In this document: one piece after another, positions 1 through 8,779 of the stretch
Numbering within the stretch: position 1 is the first letter of the stretch
How the letters are laid out: the number at the start of each line of letters is the position of its first letter
DNA from: Proteles cristata cristata
Lineage: Eukaryota > Chordata > Mammalia > Carnivora > Hyaenidae
DNA: 64,000 bases
Assembly: GCA_017311185.1 (NCBI GenBank)
Contig: JAESUZ010000481.1
Coordinates: forward strand, 744,001-808,000
Direction: 5' to 3'
Made by a program: the position numbers and the translations under genes
Notes under the pieces: generated by a model
Told to the model about the DNA's origin: nothing
Database searches by the model: none
The model's input: the letters and a program-made list of their open reading frames with translations, nothing else

Positions 1-138
1 GAGAGAGAGAATCCCAAGCAGGCTCTGAACTGTCAGCACAGAGCCCAATGTGGGTTCAAACCCACAAACTGTGAGATCATGACCTGAGCCAAAACCAAGA
101 GTCAGATGCTTAACCGACTGAGCCACCCAGGCACCCCT
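1..138 (-). repeat. SINEC_Fc-like SINE, cut by the window start
   Basis: Antisense copy: CT-rich complement, then the tRNA-like head ending GAGCCACCCAGGCACCCC. The A-tail side lies outside the window. Confidence 0.9.
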
Positions 139-1311
139 AAAAATAAAATCTTAAAAAAGAAATCAGCCTGTCTTCCTCCAATGTCTAAACTGCCTCTCTG
201 AGGGCATGAAGTTTAGCAGGAATTGAAAGTAAGGTGTAGGGAAGTGCCAGAGAACCCCAGATCTAGCTGATCTCTGGGAAGAAGGGGGCAGTAGAGCTAA
301 GACTCTGACTGTACACCCTTAGATTCAGCAGCTACATACACCCCTGAGTTTCATCTGGGCTCTCAATTCTCCCACTGGCCCCCTCCAAACCCCAGTGGGG
401 TTGAGGGACAGGCCTGTGCATCCAGCCTTTTCAGCCGGCCACACGGATCAACATTGGGGACTGTCCTCTCATGGTATGGGACAGAGCAGGGCCCAACAAT
501 TAGCACCTCTCCCCTACTCCCGGGCCCTCTGGGTGAAGAGGAGCTGCTTTCTCTACCTTTGGAAGAGCTCCTTATTGCTTGGCCCCCATTAGCTCACAGG
601 GATCCCTGGACACAGCCTCCAGTCATGACCCCACAAGCCAGCTGCAGCCTCGTTCTGTTCAGACAGAAAAAGAACCAGCACACTGAAAAGCCAGGTCAAG
701 AAGCATCCTTGCAAGACGGGAAAGAACATTTAACGATAATCTTGTTTTGGCAGAAAAAGGAAATGAGACAGAAGTTGGCTCCTTTTTACTGTGGGGAATG
801 GAATCCTATGAACTCAACTTATTTTGTTGGAACAGATATTTACTGAGTCTCCTGTGGGTTACACTGCGGTAGGCACTTTCTTCATAATCTCCTTTGTTCC
901 TCAGAAAGTGTTGGGGGAAAGAGGAAAGGAAGGCTCAATGAAGTCAGAGGACCCACTCAAAGCCTCTAAGAACCCAAACGTTCTGCCTCTGAGCCCAGAG
1001 TTCAGTAATTATCCACAGTAGCCTCCTCCTAAGGATGCCATGAGCCTGTATCTTCATCCAGGAGAACTGGGCACAGGTGGATACTGGAGCTCGAATGGAT
1101 GAAAAGATGTGGTCCCTGGTTCCCAGGTGTCTGGTGATAGGAGACAGATCTCCCTCTTCCTCACTGTGTTCCCTTCATCCTGTTTACAGGGCTTTACACC
1201 CTGGGGAAGGGGGGCGGGGTCTTCCTGGGCATCTCCTTCACTAGGTGCAGGGTCCTGCTATCAGCCCCATGGTGCTCTGCACTCTCCAGTTAACATTATT
1301 TCTCACCGTAC
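139..1311. other. 5' flank, unique sequence
   Basis: Between two antisense SINEs. Open frames such as 454-846 have no recognisable domain, no promoter and no splice context. I see no repeat family or gene here. Confidence 0.5.
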
Positions 1312-1324
1312 ACCCTGACTGCTT

Positions 1325-1545
1325 TTTTTTTTTAATTTTTTAATGTTTTATTTATTTCTGAGAGAGTGAGACAGTGTGAGCAGAGGAGGGTCAGAGAGAG
1401 AGGCAGACAGAATCTGAAACAGGCTCCAGGCTCTGAGCTAGCTGCCAGCACAGAGCCTGATGTGGGGCTTGAACCCAAGAAATGTGAGATCATGACCTGA
1501 GCCAAAGTCGGATGCTTAACTGACTGAGCCACCCAGGCGCGCCAT
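1325..1545 (-). repeat. SINEC_Fc-like SINE
   Basis: Antisense full-length copy with a T-rich tail at its left and GAGCCACCCAGGCGCG at its right. It is flanked by a perfect 13-bp duplication ACCCTGACTGCTT at 1312-1324 and 1546-1558, so it is a comparatively young insertion. Confidence 0.95.
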
Positions 1546-1555
1546 ACCCTGACTG

Positions 1556-1700
1556 CTTATTATCCATCCTCCTTAACTCACCATAAACATCTGGAGGAGG
1601 GCAAGGGCAACTTTTGCTTTGTTCACCATGGATTTCCCAGTGCTTAGCACATAGTAGGTACTCAATAATTTACAGAATTACTGATTGAAAGAAAAAATAG
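1556..1700 (+). repeat. L2 3' end
   Basis: Recognised by the typical order: GAGGGCAAGGGCAAC, then CCCAGTGCTTAGCACATAGTAGG, then CTCAATAATTT. It is diverged, as expected for an ancient LINE2 tail. Confidence 0.65.
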
Positions 1701-1705
1701 AAAAA

Positions 1706-1829
1706 ATGGATGGATAGATGGATGGGTGGATGAATGGATAGATAGATGGATAGATGGATGGATAGATGGGAGGATGGATAGATGGATGGGTGAATGGGTT
1801 GGTGGATAGATGGATGGATAGATAAATGA
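1706..1829 (+). repeat. (GATG)n/(GATA)n microsatellite
   Basis: About 120 bases of GGAT and AGAT tetranucleotides with interruptions (GGATGGATAGATGGATGGG). Length polymorphism is likely. Confidence 0.95.
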
Positions 1830-1949
1830 TGGTTTGTCAACCACTTAAAGTTACCATGTCTCAAATGTATCTTTCCCTTCCTGACAAGTTAACTTACTTG
1901 ACTTCCTTCATTTGTTAGTGGTATCATCAAAAGACAGTGAGGTATAAGG

Positions 1950-2125
1950 GCTTTCACTCTTCTGACTTTACGTCCTGCCTCAGTTGCTTACATGGAACAA
2001 TAAGCAACTGATTTAATCTCTCTGAACCTTAATTTCCTCATTGTAATATCGTATTGTGGGGGTTATTGATGATGTTTCTAAGCCCTGGAATTTACTAGGA
2101 GGTCAATAAATAAATGCTATTAATC
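1950..2125 (+). repeat. MIR
   Basis: Diverged MIR: the core region (GATTTAATCTCTCTGAACCTTAATTTCCTCATTGTAA) is followed by a GTCAATAAATAAATGCT tail, the usual order of this ancient tRNA-derived SINE. Confidence 0.65.
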
Positions 2126-2222
2126 TTACCATATATAACAATATATGAGATCACTTATACTTATTTTTGGTGTCTCTTTCATCTTCCAACCTCTCCCCTC
2201 CTACCCACAATGACCATTGGTG

Positions 2223-2270
2223 ATGACCTGTGTAAATGTTTCAGGCACATGACCTGTGTAAATGTTTCAT
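2223..2270 (+). repeat. Tandem duplication, 26-bp unit
   Basis: ATGACCTGTGTAAATGTTTCA starts at 2223 and again at 2249. The two copies are identical over 21 bases, which points to a recent local duplication. Confidence 0.9.
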
Positions 2271-2295
2271 GTGGTGGTTCTAAAATTCCTGTACA

Positions 2296-2511
2296 GGAGC
2301 ACCTGGGTGGCTCGGTCCATTAAGCCTCCAACTCTTTATTTCAGCCCCAAACCATGATCCCATGGTTTGGTTCCTGAGTTTGAGCCTGGTGTCAGGCACT
2401 GATAACTCGGAGCCTGCTTGGGATTCTCTCTCTCTCTCTTTCTCTGCCCCTCTCACATGCATTCTCTCTCTCTCTCTCTCTCAAGTAAATAAACTTAAAA
2501 AAATAAAATAA
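2296..2511 (+). repeat. SINEC_Fc-like SINE
   Basis: Sense copy from GGAGCACCTGGGTGGCTC through a CT-repeat middle to AAATAAACTTAAAAAAATAAA. Flanks share a CTGTACA-containing duplication (TTCCTGTACA and TTTCTGTACA). Confidence 0.92.
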
Positions 2512-2615
2512 TATTTCTGTACAAAAGAAATGTAGAGTGGTGCTCATTGAGTGAGGAGGATAAGGGACTTGTCTTGAAGCTGCGTGTGTACTTATCACTT
2601 TAGAAAATACTGAGA

Positions 2616-2810
2616 GGGGCACCTGGGTGGCTCAGTTGGTTAAGCGTCCAACTCTTCTATCCATCTCAGGTCATGATCTCACAGTTCGTGGATTTAGTCT
2701 ATGCTGACAGCGTGGATTGGGAGTGTCTCTCCCTCTCTCTGACCCTTCCCCACTCCCTCCCCCTCTCTCTCAAAATAAATAACTGAACATTAAAAAAGAG
2801 GGAGAGAGAG
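2616..2810 (+). repeat. SINEC_Fc-like SINE
   Basis: Sense copy GGGGCACCTGGGTGGCTCAG to TAAAAAAGAG with a GA-rich tail. A 14-bp duplication AGAAAATACTGAGA lies at 2602-2615 and 2811-2824. Confidence 0.95.
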
Positions 2811-3204
2811 AGAAAATACTGAGAAAATGTTAACTGTCATCATAAAGCATGGGGAGAGGGAGCCCTATGGATATGAAAGGGGTGTGAAACACCTCCAACC
2901 TTGGCCCACCATTGGGATCACCTCTGAGCAAAAGCTGCCACTTTCTATTTCCTAAAACATGGTTCTCATCAAGGTCCCCTCTGCTAAATTTTTTTTGCAA
3001 TGAGTCTGGAGAAACTGCAGAATAGTTTCCAGAATCTTTCGCCTCACATTCAGGTCTCCACCATTTTGGCTTCAGGCTTTCCATTCTAAGAGATTTTGCC
3101 TGTCCACCAGGTTCTCATTTCATTTATTTCATTTCATTCAATGCCCCCTGAAAACACCAAACTATACGTCTACACCATTGTCTAGAAATGCACCCTAGTG
3201 GTCC

Positions 3205-3510
3205 TCCTCAGGTGTTCTAACGAAATTCTATTCTCTTCATCCTCCAAGGCTTGACTCGAGTGTTACTCACCCAAGAAACCTTTGCCACCACCCAGCCTAC
3301 AAGTGTTCCCTCCTTTCTTGGAATGCCCAGTGTTTCTTCCTGACAGGATCATTTATTCAGGCACTTAACGACATAACTTTCTCGTATTGTTGTTGAAACA
3401 GTTCACATGTTGACTTTTCCTTTCCCGCTGGACGGAGAGGTCCATTTAGGGTAAGGATTGCCACATACATCTTTCGATTCCCATGGCACCCGGCTGGGTC
3501 AGTGTGGGAC
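3205..3510 (+). repeat. L2 fragment
   Basis: L2 3' part: TCCAAGGCTTGACTCGAGTG, AAGAAACCTTTGCCACCACCC, later a GGTAAGGATTGCCAC segment. Strongly diverged. Confidence 0.5.
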
Positions 3511-3949
3511 AGAGCATAGGTAGGTGATGGGCTGCTGAGTTAGGAACCAGCCCAAGGCACTGTCCATTTCCGGCCCACAGATGCGGATAGGAGACAAAAG
3601 GCTTCAGATAAAGGGACAGTTATCTTCAGGGCACAAAGCCTCTTTCCAAGGAACATATGACAAATATCTACTGGTTGTAAGACTTTGGACCTGGGAAAAC
3701 TGAGTGTTTATGACCTAATCTCAGCTGAGGCAACCCATTTCCTATGCTGATGACTAATGTCTTGGAGTGAAGTCTTGTTACCTTTCTGCTTGAGCAATGC
3801 AGGTTTAAAGACACGCATGCTTACACCCACCCACATCTGTTCTCCTGTGCACACCAGCCCTTAAGCAAAAAATGGTGTCACAAAGTTCAGGGGAAAGGCC
3901 ACCGTGGTGGGAGGATTAGAGATGGGGCTTTAAAACCGTTGCAAAAATT

Positions 3950-4075
3950 TCTTTCCCTTAGAAAGAAATAAAAGGAGGAATCTGGGTAAAGGGGACCCAA
4001 GAATTCTTTGTACCATTTTTGCAATTTTTCTGTAAGTCTGAAATTATTCAAAATACTAAAATTTTAAAGCAGAAA
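3950..4075 (+). repeat. Ancient L1 (L1M-type) 3' end
   Basis: The order TTGTACCATTTTTGCAATTTTTCTGTAAGTCTGAAATTATTCAAAATACTAAAATTT matches the conserved 3' end of old mammalian L1 elements. Confidence 0.65.
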
Positions 4076-4392
4076 TAAGGACGCTTCACCTTCCCTCCCA
4101 CCTTTGTTAGCCTTTAAGAATAAACCTTTTTCGACACATTCACGTATGAATTATAGTTGTGAATATTTCGATTTCTCCTACTGAACAAGAAGTATAAAAT
4201 GGAAAGTAAAAATACCCAGAGTCAGAGAGCTTTTAAATCTTTTATAATATAACATAACAATATTTTAGAATATTAAACTAGAATGTCAATAGAAGAGAGG
4301 GGTTTTAATGTTTTGTGTTTTGAGGCATGATATTAATCTCGCTAGTTTATGATTTCCTCATCATTAAAATGGAATTTAAAATGCCTATTCCT

Positions 4393-4584
4393 GGCGCCTA
4401 GGTGTCTCAGTTGGTTAAGTGTCCAACTCTTCACTTCCTCACAGGTCATAATCTCATTCGTGAGATCAAGCCCCTCTGGAGCTCTGCACTGATGGTGTGG
4501 AACCTGCTTGGGATTCTCTCTCTCTCTCTCTCTCTCTCTTCCCCACTCACACTTGCTCTCTCTCCCAAAAATAAACATTTTTTT
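4393..4584 (+). repeat. SINEC_Fc-like SINE
   Basis: Sense copy GGCGCCTAGGTGTCTCAG to AAAAATAAACATTTTTTT, with a pure CT run in the middle. Flanks share ATGCCTAT. Confidence 0.92.
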
Positions 4585-4623
4585 AATGCCTATCCCCTAG
4601 CATTGCTACAAGAATTAAAAGAA

Positions 4624-4826
4624 GGGGTGCCTGGGTGGCTCAGTCAGTTGAGTGTTTGACTTTGGCTCAGGTCATGGTCTCGTGGTTTGTGGGTTCAAGC
4701 CCTGTGTCAGGGTCTGTGCTGACAGCTCGGAGCCCGGAGCCTGCTTTAGATTCTGTGTCTCCTTCTCTCTCTATCCTTTCTCCATTTGAGCTCTGTCAAA
4801 AATAAAAAAAATTAAAAAAAATTAAA
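4624..4826 (+). repeat. SINEC_Fc-like SINE
   Basis: Sense copy GGGGTGCCTGGGTGGCTCAG to an AAATAAAAAAAATT tail, only about 40 bases after the previous copy and in the same orientation. Confidence 0.92.
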
Positions 4827-4830
4827 TACA

Positions 4831-5870
4831 GAGACAAATGTTAAATAATTAACATAATTCCTGGTCTGTAGTTGGTGCCCTGACATATTAGTTCCAAATA
4901 TTGAAGAAAACGTCAATAACCAAGTTCTATTCGCTTTGTGTCCTCATCTTAAAAAAAGCACCTGGTGCAGAATAGATGCATAATAAATAGTTATGGAAGA
5001 AGCAGGGATGAAATGAATGTTGGAATTCTAAAGCAACTTACACCTGGTCTCAAAGCCACCACAAGAGCCCCTGCTTTTGCCATCCATTCTGAGCAACCTG
5101 ATGAGAGTCCCATACCTCTCCAAGCCTCTGCTTTCCTCCACCTATGAAATGGGTTGGTTTTCCTGAGGACCAGGAAGACTAGAGAGTACTATTCAGCTCC
5201 TGGGATCTAGGACTCGCAGAGAGGGGACTGGAAAAATGGGGCTAGTGTGTGATCAGGCAGCCTATTTGGCCTGGAGGATCTCATCTCTTTTGCAGTATCC
5301 CCAGTTTCTCAGAGCGAGGCCCCAGCTCTCAATTACAGACACCGGGGAGGCTTAAGGTGAGCCGGTCCTTATGCCTCAATGTGGTTGAAAGAGAAGTCAC
5401 TGCTCCAGGGACATCCAGAGTCCGGGGACCAGAGAGTGCAGGTCAATGGTTTCTCAGAGCCCAGGACTGGGTGTGGAGACCTGAGTGTGGTCACTAGTGC
5501 CCTTTCCTTCTTTAGTGTCCTCCAGCCTTGGAGCTATTTGCAGGGTCCTCGAGGGCAGACCCCTGGGAGCCTCGCCCTGGAGTGCACAGAAGACCTCCTC
5601 CCTCCCTCAGGCCAGCCCCCACCAAGGCTGCCACTGGAGGGCAGGCCAGGTCCCTGGGGCCCAGGAGGGTGACCCTGGAGAGAAGGGAATTCCATGCCTG
5701 CTGCCTTTTCTTTCTGAAAGCGAGTGATGCTATTTGGGCCAGAGCCACGTGTAGTGCTTCCTAGTGGGTTGGTTCCACAGAGTTCTGGACGGCCCACTCC
5801 CCGGGGGTTGAAGGCCAGCTCAGCTCGCAGGGATCTGGATCTGAGGATGGGCTGCTGTAAATACTAACAG
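4831..5870. other. Unique sequence upstream of the island
   Basis: No repeat family recognised. GC content rises from about 5240 onward. Several overlapping open frames at 5249-5797 on both strands reflect composition; none shows a domain. This may be proximal regulatory DNA of the promoter, but no specific site is certain. Confidence 0.4.
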
Positions 5871-5875
5871 CAGAG

Positions 5876-5932
5876 AGATGAGAGAGAGAGAGAGAGAGAT
5901 AGAGAGAGAGAGAGGAGAGAGGAGAGAGCGCG
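5876..5932 (+). repeat. (GA)n microsatellite
   Basis: Nearly uninterrupted GAGA runs (agagatgagagagagag and similar) mark the start of a purine-rich region leading into the CpG island. Confidence 0.9.
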
Positions 5933-6079
5933 AATGCAGAAGGCGGAGGGAGGGCCAGGCAAAGGGTGGCCGGGGTTCCCAAGCAGGCAGGGGGGCCCCA
6001 GAGCCACAAGTGAAGGCTGCTGGACCGCCTCGTCCCTTCCACGCCTAACCCTCCTTACAGCCAGCCTGTGGTTTCCTAT

Positions 6080-6345
6080 GACACAACCAGGCAGGGAGAG
6101 TCGAGCAGAGGAGAGAAGGAGCGAGAGAAGAAGGGAGAGGAGGGAGGAGGTGAGAGGGGAGCAGCCAGAAGAATGTAAATGGGAGAGAAATGGGGTGGCG
6201 GGGGGAGACACACAGAGAGACAGAGAGAGGAGATGGTGGCGGGAGGGAGGGCAGATGAGGGAGCGAGGTGGAATCAGAGAGGGTGAGTGGGGGCGAGAAA
6301 ACGAGATGCAAGAGAGAAGTGGAGAGAGGCACAAAGTGAGAACGG
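6080..6345 (+). repeat. Purine-rich (GA/GGA) low-complexity tract
   Basis: About 265 bases are dominated by A and G on the + strand (GGGAGA, GAGGAGG, GAGAGG motifs) with few pyrimidines. It is immediately upstream of the CpG island. Such tracts can form triplexes and bind GAGA-type factors. The long open frames on both strands here are products of this biased composition. Confidence 0.8.
6280..6288 (+). promoter_or_regulatory. Donor-like site AGG|GTGAGT
   Basis: The bases around 6280-6288 match the 5' splice consensus (AGG|GTGAGT, GT at 6283-6284). Paired with the acceptor at 6588 it would define a 306-base intron in the 5' leader. The surrounding sequence is purine-rich, so GTGAGT can arise by chance. 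Only transcript data would decide. Confidence 0.25.
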
Positions 6346-6501
6346 AGCCCGAGAAGCCCGGCCAGGCCTCAGCCCGGTCCCCCGCGGGTCGGTGCGGCCC
6401 GGCCCCCTGCCCTCCCGGCCCGGCGGCTGGCCAGGCGCTGCGAGGGCGGGCGCAGGGGGTGGAGGGGGGGGCGAGGGAGGGGCTGCCGGTGGGAGGCGAC
6501 C

Positions 6502-6585
6502 ATGTGGTTCCAGCTCACTCTTTTTTTTTTTCTTCTTCTTCTTCTTCCCCCTCTCGCTCTTTCTTCACTTCTTTTTCTTTCCTAA
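6502..6585 (+). other. Possible upstream ORF, 27 codons, hydrophobic
   Basis: An ATG at 6502 in good Kozak context (GCGACCATGT, A at -3) opens a 27-codon frame closed by TAA at 6583. The peptide begins MWFQLTLFF and is a run of Leu/Phe from the CTT/T tract, ending LLFLS. It closes 281 bases before the main ATG. It matters only if the transcript starts upstream of it and the tract is not removed as an intron. Composition alone gives no sign of selection. Confidence 0.3.
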
Positions 6586-6588
6586 CAG
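6520..6588 (+). promoter_or_regulatory. Long pyrimidine tract ending in a consensus 3' splice site
   Basis: About 60 bases that are nearly all T/C (a T run, then CTT repeats, then TC-rich) end in CTAACAG|GG with AG at 6587-6588. This is what a strong acceptor looks like, with a CTAAC that could serve as part of the branch region, though it is very close to the AG. A possible exon would run 6589-6897 (309 bp). A donor-like AGG|GTGAGT stands upstream at 6283. It could equally be a chance CT microsatellite. Confidence 0.4.
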
Positions 6589-6866
6589 GGAAAAGTGTTC
6601 GGGAAGCGGTTAGCGTCTTCCCGCCTGGCCCTGTCCTCCCCAACCCTGGTCCCCCGCTCCCGTCCGGGCGCGAGCTGCCCCTCGGCGCCGGGGTGGGGGG
6701 CGGCGGGGGGCGCGGGGACAGCTCCCGCGCCGGCACATGGCTGCGGCCGCCCCGCGCGCACCCCGAGGTGCCGCGCCCGCCTCGCCCAAGGTCCGTCGGC
6801 TGCGCCCGGCCGGCCCGGAGCCCAGCAGCGGCTGAGCGGGGGAGCGCCCGCGCCCGGGGCGTCGGG

Positions 6867-6897
6867 ATGAGCCTCCTCCCCCTCCTCCTCTGGCTAG
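6867..6897 (+). CDS. CLMP: First coding exon (signal peptide start), candidate CLMP exon 1
   Basis: Seen: an ATG at 6867 with G at -3 opens the hydrophobic leader MSLLPLLLWL. It is followed by one extra base (G6897) and a consensus donor, CTAG|GTGAGT, at 6898, so the exon holds 31 coding bases and ends in phase 1. It sits at the 3' end of a strong CpG island, as a first exon should. Family knowledge: signal-peptide exons ending in phase 1 are typical of immunoglobulin-superfamily membrane proteins. From memory, human CLMP starts MSLLLLLLL and mouse CLMP starts MSLFFLWL, both just before the first splice junction and in the same phase. CLMP is a CXADR-family homophilic adhesion protein of epithelial junctions, with two Ig domains, one membrane segment and a very long first intron. 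Oddity: the reading frame stays open upstream of this ATG to 5934, but the upstream residues are low-complexity island sequence. Another Ig-family gene is possible. Confidence 0.5.
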
Positions 6898-7064
6898 GTG
6901 AGTGCTAGCGAGCGCGGGGCGGCTCCGCGCGGCGGTCCCCGCGGCCCCCGGGAGGCGCGGGCGCCGGGTCCCCGCTCGCCGCGCCCGAGGCGCACATCTG
7001 GCCGCGGAGGCCCGCGCGGTCGGCCATCGCGAGCTTCTCGCACATCTGGGCCCGGGGGCGGGCT

Positions 7065-7185
7065 CGGGGCCGGGGTGGGGGAGTGGGGGTGGGGGAGCGG
7101 GGGGCGTCTCCCGGGGGACTTTGGCCGTGAACCGTCTGAGGCGGAGGGTTTGAGGGGGGTGGGGGGAGGGCTGGTATTCAGTTTC
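7065..7185 (+). other. G-run cluster with quadruplex potential
   Basis: Just downstream of the exon-1 donor the + strand carries many closely spaced runs of four or more G (7065-7110, and again 7154-7170). This satisfies the usual G-quadruplex pattern on the non-template strand at the start of the presumed intron. Confidence 0.6.
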
Positions 7186-7964
7186 AGGAGTATCTGGGGA
7201 AACGGGAGGATCCGAGGAGGGAGGAAGGTTTATTCGGGAATTTTTGTGCCAGGTTCCTGAGGGTGGGGGGAGCTTTTTTGTTTCAAACGGGCGCCTCGAG
7301 GGCTCAGATTAGAAACAGATGTGTGTAAGGGTGAGAGGAAGGGAATGGAGGAAGAGACCGGGGGCGGGGGCGGGGGGAAGACGAACGAAAGGAGGAGAAG
7401 GAAAGGGGCAGAGCGCAGGCAGGACCAGGAACGGGACAGTGAGGACGGGCTGGGGGCGAAAGAGAAAAGAGGGGAACGGGAATAGGAAGCGGAGGAGGAA
7501 GACTGAGGGAGACTGAGCAGCAGAGAGTCAGGAAGACAGACAAATGGAGTGGAAGAGGAAAACAGAGAGGAACAGGTTCTGGGGCAAAAGAGGAGCTTTC
7601 CCCGTGTCCATCTGAATATCACCCGGGCGGGACTGGCCTCCTGGAACCTCACAGGCCCTAAGGCGCAGCCGCACTTGGGCTGGAAGCAGTCAGGTTTGCA
7701 GGACCGGCCAGGGCAGCTGGTATCAAGGATGTGTGTTGGGAAAGAGCCCACAGGAGGACCAGGAGGCTGTGAGGCGCTAGGGGCGGGCAGGAGAGCTGAG
7801 CTGAAGAAAAGCCGCGCTGTGCACCAGGGAAGGTGATGGCTCCCTGAGGACGGGTCGGAAAAGTGGGCCAGGGTTCAGGGCAACACTGAGATCCAGCTGG
7901 GTTTGCTAGAGCCAGCACCGCCCGAGACACCCCCACCCCACCCCGCCCGCGACAGAACGGGTCC

Positions 7965-8065
7965 TGATTCTGAGCTGACTAGCTGGGTGATCTCCAACAG
8001 CTTTACTCACTACCCAGGGCTTCGGGTTCCTTAGCTCCAACACAAGCAAATTAGATGGTTCTTAA
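7965..8065 (+). repeat. MIR fragment
   Basis: GAGCTGACTAGCTGGGTGATCTCCAACAGC, then a GGGTTCCTTAGCTCCAAC segment, follow the MIR order (ACTAGCTGTGTGACC, then TTTCCTCATCTG). Diverged. Confidence 0.45.
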
Positions 8066-8397
8066 ATCCCCCATGTAGCTCCGACAGCCTGGAAACACCG
8101 GGAGTGTGACAGGGCCTGACCGTCTAGAGCCGCTCCCAGCCCTCCCCCCACCCCCCACCAAAGTGAGGAAACACTAAAAGCCACCTGACCCAGATGACTA
8201 GAGTTCTCTGTCCCTCTTTTGTGTTTAAACTTACAAACCCAGGAGGAGGAGGCCACCACGTGCATGCCTTTGGAAGCCAGCCTTAGGCCAGTAATCACCC
8301 AGGTTAGAGGAATAAAAAAGGTGGATTGGCCTAAAATATTGCTCAAGTAGGGCCGGTGGGGAGCCATTGTGTTGTCAGCGCCTTCAGATATTGGCCA

Positions 8398-8417
8398 AGT
8401 ATTGCAATTGCAATACT
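8398..8417. other. 20-bp perfect palindrome
   Basis: AGTATTGCAATTGCAATACT equals its own reverse complement over all 20 bases. It holds two TTGCAAT half-sites around a central AATT, resembling a C/EBP-type half-site pair with changed spacing. It lies in unique sequence 1.5 kb inside the presumed intron. Confidence 0.9.
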
Positions 8418-8554
8418 GCTCCAATGCAGAATTGGCGTATCTGGATGGCACCTTTGTCACCTTTACTGGCCCCTGGCCCCAAGCTGTGAGCCACCAGATG
8501 TTCAGTAGACCCAAGCTTTGGAGGCCCCCTTATTAAAAACAGCTGGAGTTCTTT

Positions 8555-8775
8555 AAGTACTTACCCTGAGTACTTGAGCCGCACCATCTTGTTAACTCAT
8601 TTACCCTTCACGCCAATCCTATTGGCTCCCCACTGTTATTATCCCCAGTTTATACAGACGAAGAAATACAGGTGTAAAGAGGTCAGAGAAGTTGCCTGAG
8701 GCAGTAAGCTCACCGTGAGTGAGATGGGACTTGAATGTAGGTTGTTTGCTTCAAGAGATGGCTTGCCCAGCCGCT
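8555..8775 (-). repeat. MIR
   Basis: Antisense MIR: TTATTATCCCCAGTTTATACAGACGAAGAAA, AGAGGTCAGAGAAGTTGCC, then GGGACTTGAATGTAGG, in the expected antisense order. Confidence 0.75.
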
Positions 8776-8779
8776 GTGA

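Larger units (their letters stand above)
6340..7150 (+). promoter_or_regulatory. CpG-island promoter of the candidate gene
   Basis: CpG dinucleotides are dense from about 6340 to 7150 and scarce on both sides. The stretch contains many GGGCGG/CCCGCC-type (Sp1-like) boxes and ends just past the first-exon donor. No TATA box stands out, so dispersed initiation is expected. The position directly around a start codon and a strong donor supports promoter function. Direction + follows from the exon. The exact transcription start cannot be read from the sequence. Confidence 0.8.

Noticed and set aside
1706..1829. Regular short repeats resembling a CRISPR array
   Set aside because: Tetranucleotide microsatellite with no spacers, in a mammalian context.
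5934..6908. 324-codon open frame through the CpG island
   Set aside because: Composition is that of a purine-rich and GC-rich tract (Arg/Glu/Gly/Ser-rich) and it contains the T/CTT tract and a likely acceptor. Only its last part, from the ATG at 6867, has the features of real coding sequence.
7230..7751. 173-codon minus-strand frame just inside the intron
   Set aside because: Ser/Pro/Leu-rich product of a purine-rich strand. No domain, start context or promoter on that strand.
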